Source of the DNA: an uncultured Pseudomonadota bacterium
Lineage (GTDB): Bacteria > Pseudomonadota > Gammaproteobacteria > Xanthomonadales > Ahniellaceae
Direction: 5' to 3'
Assembly: GCA_937996755.1 (NCBI GenBank)
Contig: CALKUS010000247.1
Span: 1-10,893 of the forward strand
DNA length: 10,893 bases
Shown here: in pieces, positions 7,813-10,893 of the stretch
Numbering within the stretch: position 1 is the first letter of the stretch
Layout of the letters: the number at the start of each line of letters is the position of its first letter
Notes under the pieces: generated by a model
Database searches by the model: none
Seen by the model: the letters and a program-made list of their open reading frames with translations, nothing else
Told to the model about the DNA's origin: nothing
Made by a program: the position numbers and the translations under genes

Positions 7813-7910
7813 GGAAATCGGAAATGGGAAATCGGGAATCGGAACAACCGCTCGGTCGCAGCTCCGTGCTGCCCGCTCTTCCGATTTCCGATTTCCGATT
7901 CCCGATTTCC
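7813..7910. repeat. Long inverted repeat built of AATCGG units between the lol genes
   Basis: The arms at 7813-7844 and 7879-7910 are 32 nt each and match at 29 of 32 positions when one is reverse-complemented; the loop is 34 nt. In the minus-strand transcript one of the three differences becomes a G-U pair, so 30 of 32 positions can pair. Each arm is itself a tandem of GGAAATC/GGGAATC units with a period of about 7 nt. The right arm begins immediately after the permease stop codon. No clean U-tract follows, so it is not a standard terminator. From memory, AATCGG-rich intergenic repeats are common in Xanthomonadales genomes; copy number could not be checked here. Likely effects are mRNA stabilisation or attenuation between the permease gene and lolD. 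Confidence 0.85.
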
Positions 7911-9155
7911 TCATTCATAGCGCAGCGCCTCCGCCGGCAGCGTGCGCGAAGCGCGCCACGCGGGATACAGCGTCGCGATCGTGCAGAACACGAACGCGAT
8001 GCCGGAGATGCGCATGACGTCGCCAGGACGAAGGTCGGACGGCAGGTCGCTGATGTAGTAGATGTCGGCCGGCATCAGCTGGAAGCCGAGGATCGACTCG
8101 AGGAAGCGCATCACGTGCGTCACGTTGTCGGCCAGCAGCACGCCGCCTATCGTCCCGAGCGCGATCCCGACGACGCCGATGATCACGCCCTGCACGACGA
8201 ACGCGCCGAGCACGGTGCCCGGCGAGATCCCGAGCGTGCGCAGGATGGCGATGTCCGACTGCTTGTCGGTCACGAGCATCACGAGCGACGACACGAGGTT
8301 GAACGCGGCCACCGCGACGATCAGGGAAAGGATCACGAACATCACGATCTTCTCGGTCGCCACTGCGCGGAAGAAGTTGGAGTGCTCGCGCTGCCAGTCG
8401 CGCACGCGGAACCGGCCGCCCATGCGGTCGTTCAGCTCCTGCGCCACGTCGTCCGCGTGGAACAGGTCGTCGACCTTCAGGCGCACGCCGGAGACGGCCT
8501 CACCGAGGCGCATGAGCTTCGCCGCGTCTTCCATGTGCACGATCGCGTAACCGCGGTCGTACTCCTGCATGCCGGCCTCGAAGATGCCGCTGACGGTGAA
8601 CTTGCGCATGACCGGCAGCACGCCGGCGGGCGTGGCGCGCATGAGCGGCGCGTACAGGACCACGGAATCGCCGACGCGCACACCGAGCCACAGCGCGAGC
8701 TCGCGGCCGAGCAGGATGTTCCAGCTTCCGGGCTGGAGCGAGCCCCACTCGCCTTCGACCATGCGCTGCGAGAGCTCGGAGACTTCCGGCTCGGTCTCGG
8801 GCAGCACGCCGCGCACGATCGCGCCGGACACGCGAACGCCCTGCATCATCACTTCGCGCTCGACGTAGGGCGCCGCACCGACCACGTGCGGCGTGCGGTG
8901 CGCCTCCGCGAGGGCTTCGCGCCACTCCACCAGGCCTTCGCCGACGCCGGAGACGGTCGCATGCGAAACCATGCCGAGGATGCGCTGGCGAAGCTCCAGC
9001 TCGAAGCCGTTCATCACCGAGATCACGGTGATCAGCGCCGTGACGCCGAGCGCGATCCCGATCATCGAGACCATCGAGATGAACGAGATGAAATGGTTGC
9101 GGCGCTTCGCGCGCGTGTAGCGCAGGCCGATGTACAGCTCGAGCGGGCGGAACAT
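7911..9155 (-). CDS. Lipoprotein-release ABC transporter permease, LolC/E family (possibly LolF-like)
   Basis: This inner-membrane permease works with LolD to extract outer-membrane lipoproteins and pass them to LolA. The 414-residue protein has the family plan: helix 1 about 22-48 (SFISMVSMIGIALGVTALI), a large periplasmic domain about 50-268, and helices near 270-293, 314-345 and 380-399. It ends in the conserved LRYE. The segment TPAGVLP (175-181) followed by FTVSGIF aligns by eye with the LolA-binding hook of E. coli LolC (TPMGRIP) rather than with LolE. No second permease is in the window, because the gene upstream is ygfX. In such single-permease species the protein (called LolF) is thought to act as a homodimer; that name is inference here. 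The ATG at 9155 begins MFRPLELYIG, typical of the family; no strong Shine-Dalgarno is seen. Confidence 0.94.
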   Translation of the reverse strand: MFRPLELYIGLRYTRAKRRNHFISFISMVSMIGIALGVTALITVISVMNGFELELRQRILGMVSHATVSGVGEGLVEWREALAEAHRTPHVVGAAPYVEREVMMQGVRVSGAIVRGVLPETEPEVSELSQRMVEGEWGSLQPGSWNILLGRELALWLGVRVGDSVVLYAPLMRATPAGVLPVMRKFTVSGIFEAGMQEYDRGYAIVHMEDAAKLMRLGEAVSGVRLKVDDLFHADDVAQELNDRMGGRFRVRDWQREHSNFFRAVATEKIVMFVILSLIVAVAAFNLVSSLVMLVTDKQSDIAILRTLGISPGTVLGAFVVQGVIIGVVGIALGTIGGVLLADNVTHVMRFLESILGFQLMPADIYYISDLPSDLRPGDVMRISGIAFVFCTIATLYPAWRASRTLPAEALRYE

Positions 9156-9183
9156 CCGTGGTGTCCGGGGCGCTGGCGACGGT

Positions 9184-9200
9184 TTCCCGCGGCGCGGGAA
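9184..9200 (-). other. Perfect 7-bp hairpin in the leader of the lol permease gene
   Basis: TTCCCGC (9184-9190) and GCGGGAA (9194-9200) are perfect inverted repeats around a 3-nt loop. The hairpin ends 28 nt before the permease ATG and would lie in the 5' untranslated leader if the candidate -10 at 9214-9209 is used. Its stem sequence resembles the ATTCCCGCG repeats further upstream, so it may be a worn repeat copy rather than a dedicated regulator. Confidence 0.4.
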
Positions 9201-9208
9201 GGTGGCGC

Positions 9209-9240
9209 AGTCTAGCGGAATGCACGCTTCGGCCGGTCGA
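9209..9240 (-). promoter_or_regulatory. Candidate promoter for the lol permease-lolD-comEC genes
   Basis: The minus strand reads TAGACT at 9214-9209, a partial -10 box (TATAAT, four of six), and TCGACC at 9240-9235, which matches four of six bases of TTGACA. The 20-nt spacing is longer than the ideal 17, so the -35 match may be accidental. The position, about 54 nt before the permease start and downstream of the repeat cluster, is where a promoter for this group is expected. This is inference from weak matches. Confidence 0.27.
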
Positions 9241-9333
9241 CGACACGGGGTGTTGCATCCGTCCGGCGGGTTCGATGGTCGGGAAGCGTTCAGACCTGCT
9301 GCTGCCGTTCGACCGGATCGGCAACCTCCGCTT

Positions 9334-9474
9334 CGGAATTCCCGCGCAAGCGGGACCATCTGCCCGCCCCCTCGTCATTCCCGCGCGGGCGGTCGATCGC
9401 GCGCGTTGGGCGGACGCCTCGGAGTCCGCTACGGACGGGAAGGAAGATGGATTCCCGCCTGCGCAGTAACGACG
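9334..9474. repeat. Cluster of ATTCCCGC-type intergenic repeats
   Basis: Three related copies lie in the gene-free stretch 9156-9534. At 9338-9355 is ATTCCCGCGCAAGCGGGA, a self-complementary hairpin with a GCAA loop. At 9373-9392 is CGTCATTCCCGCGCGGGCGG. At 9449-9474 is an inverted, diverged copy (GGATTCCCGCCTGCG... ending GTAACGACG) that matches the second copy at 16 of 20 positions when reverse-complemented. The second and third copies thus face each other as arms of a roughly 100-bp inverted repeat. Such CGTCATTCCCGCG...GGGAATCC motifs are common extragenic repeats in GC-rich proteobacteria. Apart from these, a small hairpin and a weak promoter, the 379-nt stretch holds no gene that I can support; its open frames are short and R/A/P-rich. 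Confidence 0.7.
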
Positions 9475-9520
9475 GAACGGCACTCGGATCGATTTCCCAT
9501 TACCCGGGGCGGGGAGTTGC

Positions 9521-9536
9521 GATCTCGACCGAGATC
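9521..9536. other. Perfect palindrome overlapping the ygfX stop codon
   Basis: GATCTCG (9521-9527) and CGAGATC (9530-9536) are perfect 7-nt inverted repeats with a 2-nt centre. Two bases of the ygfX stop codon (9537-9535, minus strand) fall inside the right arm. It could be the stem of a terminator or stabilising hairpin for the sdh transcript, though a 2-nt centre is tight for RNA and no U-tract follows; or it could be a protein-binding site. The sequence alone does not decide. Confidence 0.45.
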
Positions 9537-9975
9537 ATTGCCTCGGCCCGATTCCTCCGATCGCATGCGCGTCGCGTAACCACACACGCAGGCGCCGCGC
9601 GGTGTCCGCGTCGATCGTGTCCGCCACGACCGGAACGTGCAGGCGCTGCCGTCCGTCGCCGAAGGTCAGCGCGAAAAGGAAACCGAGGTCGGTGGCCGCG
9701 CGCAGATCGAGCTGGCGGTCGTCGCCCTGCGGCGTGCGCAGGGTCCAGGCGCCGTCGGGCATGAGCGCGAGGCGATGGCCCGCGAAGCGACCGGCGGTTC
9801 GCCACGCGCGCGCCACCAGCACGCCGGCGAGCACCAGCACGACGTACGCGAACGACAACGGAACGCCACAGGTCAGCGCGCCGATGCCCGCGAGCACGCC
9901 GGCGGCGACGATCGCCGCGCGCAGCGTGCGCGACGGCGCGAGGTCAAGCGCGATAGCCGGCGCGGATCTTGGCAA
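9535..9975 (-). CDS. ygfX: YgfX/CptA family small inner-membrane protein
   Basis: A 146-residue protein in the place of ygfX, the usual partner of sdhE. After a short N-terminus (IALDLAPSR, about 8-16) there are two hydrophobic helices (about 19-35 and 41-57), then a small domain with GHRLALMPDGAWTL (66-79) and the diagnostic end DTIDADTARRLRVWLR (119-134). The plan and C-terminal motif agree with E. coli YgfX (135 residues). No ATG or GTG lies in frame near the N-terminus; the next ATG upstream (10101) would read deep through sdhE in the wrong frame. The only good start is TTG at 9975, with GCAGG about 7 nt upstream, overlapping sdhE by 32 nt. In E. coli YgfX was reported as a toxin acting on FtsZ and MreB with SdhE as antitoxin; that role is disputed, and function here is unknown. 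Confidence 0.8.
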   Translation of the reverse strand: MPRSAPAIALDLAPSRTLRAAIVAAGVLAGIGALTCGVPLSFAYVVLVLAGVLVARAWRTAGRFAGHRLALMPDGAWTLRTPQGDDRQLDLRAATDLGFLFALTFGDGRQRLHVPVVADTIDADTARRLRVWLRDAHAIGGIGPRQ

Positions 9976-10198
9976 TGAGGGCCTGCCACTCGGGCTGTGC
10001 CGGCTTGTCGCGCCCGAGGAACCAGCGCCAGAGGTCGTGGTCCTGCTCGTCGAGCAACGCCTCGAACGCCGCGATCTCGTCGGGATCGGCGTCGTTCGCA
10101 TAGCGGTCGAGGTAGGACACGAGGAGCTTGTCGAGCTCCTTCATCCCGCGGCGGCAGCGCCAGCGCAGTCGACCGAGGGCGATGGCTGCGCTGTGCAT
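9944..10198 (-). CDS. sdhE: FAD assembly factor SdhE (YgfY/CptB)
   Basis: SdhE is a small soluble protein that helps attach FAD covalently to the flavoprotein subunit SdhA. The 84-residue protein matches the family length (88 in E. coli) and has the signature RRGMKELD (16-23), including the RGxxE motif needed for flavinylation (R17, G18, E21). Downstream are the conserved acidic helix EIAAFEALLDEQDHDLWRWF (41-60) and the GRDKP turn (62-66). The ATG at 10198 has GAGGA with 8 nt spacing, which settles the start. It lies 26 nt after sdhB, so it is cotranscribed with succinate dehydrogenase, and its end overlaps the proposed ygfX start. The order sdhB-sdhE-ygfX is convincing context. Confidence 0.94.
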   Translation of the reverse strand: MHSAAIALGRLRWRCRRGMKELDKLLVSYLDRYANDADPDEIAAFEALLDEQDHDLWRWFLGRDKPAQPEWQALIAKIRAGYRA

Positions 10199-10224
10199 GA
10201 GGTCGGTCCTCGATTCGCCGGCGG

Positions 10225-10893
10225 TCAGATGGCCCGCCGCTCCACGAGCAGCTTCTTGATCTCGGCGATCGCCCTCGCCGGATTCAGGCCCTTCGGACAG
10301 GTACGCGCGCAGTTCATGATCGTGTGGCAACGATACAACCGGAACGGGTCCTCGAGGTCGTCGAGGCGCTCGCCGGTCGCTTCGTCGCGCGAATCGACGA
10401 TCCAGCGATAGGCCTGCAGGAGGATGGCCGGGCCCAGGTAGCGGTCGCCGTTCCACCAGTAGCTCGGGCACGACGTCGAGCAGCACGCGCACAGGATGCA
10501 CTCGTAGAGGCCGTCGAGCTTCTCGCGGTCCTCCTTCGACTGCAGGCGCTCGCGGTCCGGCGGCGGCGGCGTTTCGGTGCGGATCCACGGCTTGATCGAC
10601 GCGTACTGCGCGTAGAAGTGCGTGAGGTCGGGCACGAGGTCCTTGATGACGGGCATGTGCGGCAACGGGTAGATGCGCACTTCGCCCTTCACGTCCTCGA
10701 TCGCCTTCGTGCAGGCGAGCGTATTCGTGCCGTCGATGTTCATCGCGCACGAGCCGCAGATGCCTTCGCGGCAGGAGCGGCGGAAGGTCAGGGTCGGGTC
10801 GATTTCATTCTTGATGTAGAGAATCGCGTCCAGCACCATCGGCCCGCACTTGTCGAGGTCGATGACGTAGGTGTCGGTGCGCGGGTTCTCGCC
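10225..10893 (-). CDS. sdhB: Succinate dehydrogenase iron-sulfur subunit (N-terminus beyond the window edge)
   Basis: SdhB passes electrons from the flavin of SdhA to quinone in complex II through three iron-sulfur clusters. The visible 222 residues are open to the window edge; by comparison with family lengths about 35-40 N-terminal residues are missing. Numbering from the first visible residue, the [2Fe-2S] ligands are C41, C46, C49 and C61 (SCREGICGSC...C). The second region is CILCACCSTSCP (132-143) and the third is CHTIMNCARTCPKG (189-202), giving the [4Fe-4S] and [3Fe-4S] ligands. The quinone-site region PSYWWN (143-148) is present. The true start is outside the window; an internal ATG at 10839 is not it, because the conserved sequence continues upstream in frame (DTYVIDLDKCGP). 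sdhE follows after 26 nt; sdhA would be expected just beyond the edge. Confidence 0.97.
   Translation of the reverse strand, partial: GENPRTDTYVIDLDKCGPMVLDAILYIKNEIDPTLTFRRSCREGICGSCAMNIDGTNTLACTKAIEDVKGEVRIYPLPHMPVIKDLVPDLTHFYAQYASIKPWIRTETPPPPDRERLQSKEDREKLDGLYECILCACCSTSCPSYWWNGDRYLGPAILLQAYRWIVDSRDEATGERLDDLEDPFRLYRCHTIMNCARTCPKGLNPARAIAEIKKLLVERRAI

Noticed and set aside
7728..7847. Upstream extension of LolD to an ATG at 7847
   Set aside because: It would translate one arm of the repeat and add 40 residues not seen in the family. MSTEP at 7727 gives the normal LolD length.
7813..7910. CRISPR array or tandem direct-repeat array
   Set aside because: Units are only 6-8 nt and contiguous within each arm, without unique spacers of regular length, and the two arms are inverted relative to each other.
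7724..7918. Short minus-strand open frame across the AATCGG repeats with repeated 'GNRKSE/RFPISD'-like peptides
   Set aside because: The peptide repetition simply translates the DNA inverted repeat; the frame overlaps the permease end and the lolD start and has no start signal.
9156..9534. A small gene in the 379-nt gap (open frames such as 9158-9469 on the plus strand)
   Set aside because: The frames run through ATTCCCGC repeat copies, lack a good ribosome-binding site and have R/A/P-rich translations with no recognisable fold.

Overview
The window is GC-rich chromosomal DNA carrying ten protein-coding genes, all on the minus strand; sdhB is cut by the right edge. Gene content and order (sdhB, sdhE, ygfX, a lol permease, lolD, comEC/rec2, exbB, exbD, msbA, lpxK, kdsB) indicate a Gram-negative gammaproteobacterium. 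From memory of gene neighbourhoods, the Xanthomonadales/Lysobacterales (Xanthomonas, Stenotrophomonas, Lysobacter and relatives) fit best. Intergenic repeats built from AATCGG units and from ATTCCCGCG units support this. No marker in the window proves the genus.

Layout in the direction of transcription (right to left): (1) 10893-9535, end of the succinate dehydrogenase operon: sdhB (iron-sulfur subunit), sdhE (flavinylation factor) and ygfX/cptA (small membrane protein, probable TTG start overlapping sdhE). (2) 9534-9156, a 379-nt gene-free stretch with a palindrome at the ygfX stop, three ATTCCCGC-type repeat copies, a hairpin, and a weak candidate promoter. (3) 9155-7029, a LolC-type lipoprotein-release permease and its ATPase LolD, separated by 183 nt that hold a long AATCGG-unit inverted repeat. 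(4) 7024-4667, comEC/rec2, the inner-membrane DNA uptake channel, 4 nt after lolD. (5) 4618-36, a tightly packed envelope operon: exbB, exbD, msbA, lpxK, kdsB. Each consecutive pair overlaps by 4 nt (GTGA three times, ATGA once).

Together, the genes from 9155 leftward mostly build the outer membrane. LolD and its permease release lipoproteins from the inner membrane. KdsB activates Kdo, LpxK makes lipid IVA, and MsbA flips core-lipid A. The ExbB/ExbD pair is a proton-driven motor whose partner is not in the window. comEC beside msbA-lpxK-kdsB matches the E. coli neighbourhood (ycaI-msbA-lpxK...kdsB), so this is an old conserved arrangement, not an acquired island.

I found no mobile element, CRISPR array, RNA gene or evidently new multi-gene system. 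The points most worth a second look are the 32-bp-arm inverted repeat between the lol genes, the single Lol permease with a LolC-type hook (a possible LolF-like homodimer), the chain of overlapping GTG starts, and the TTG start inferred for ygfX.
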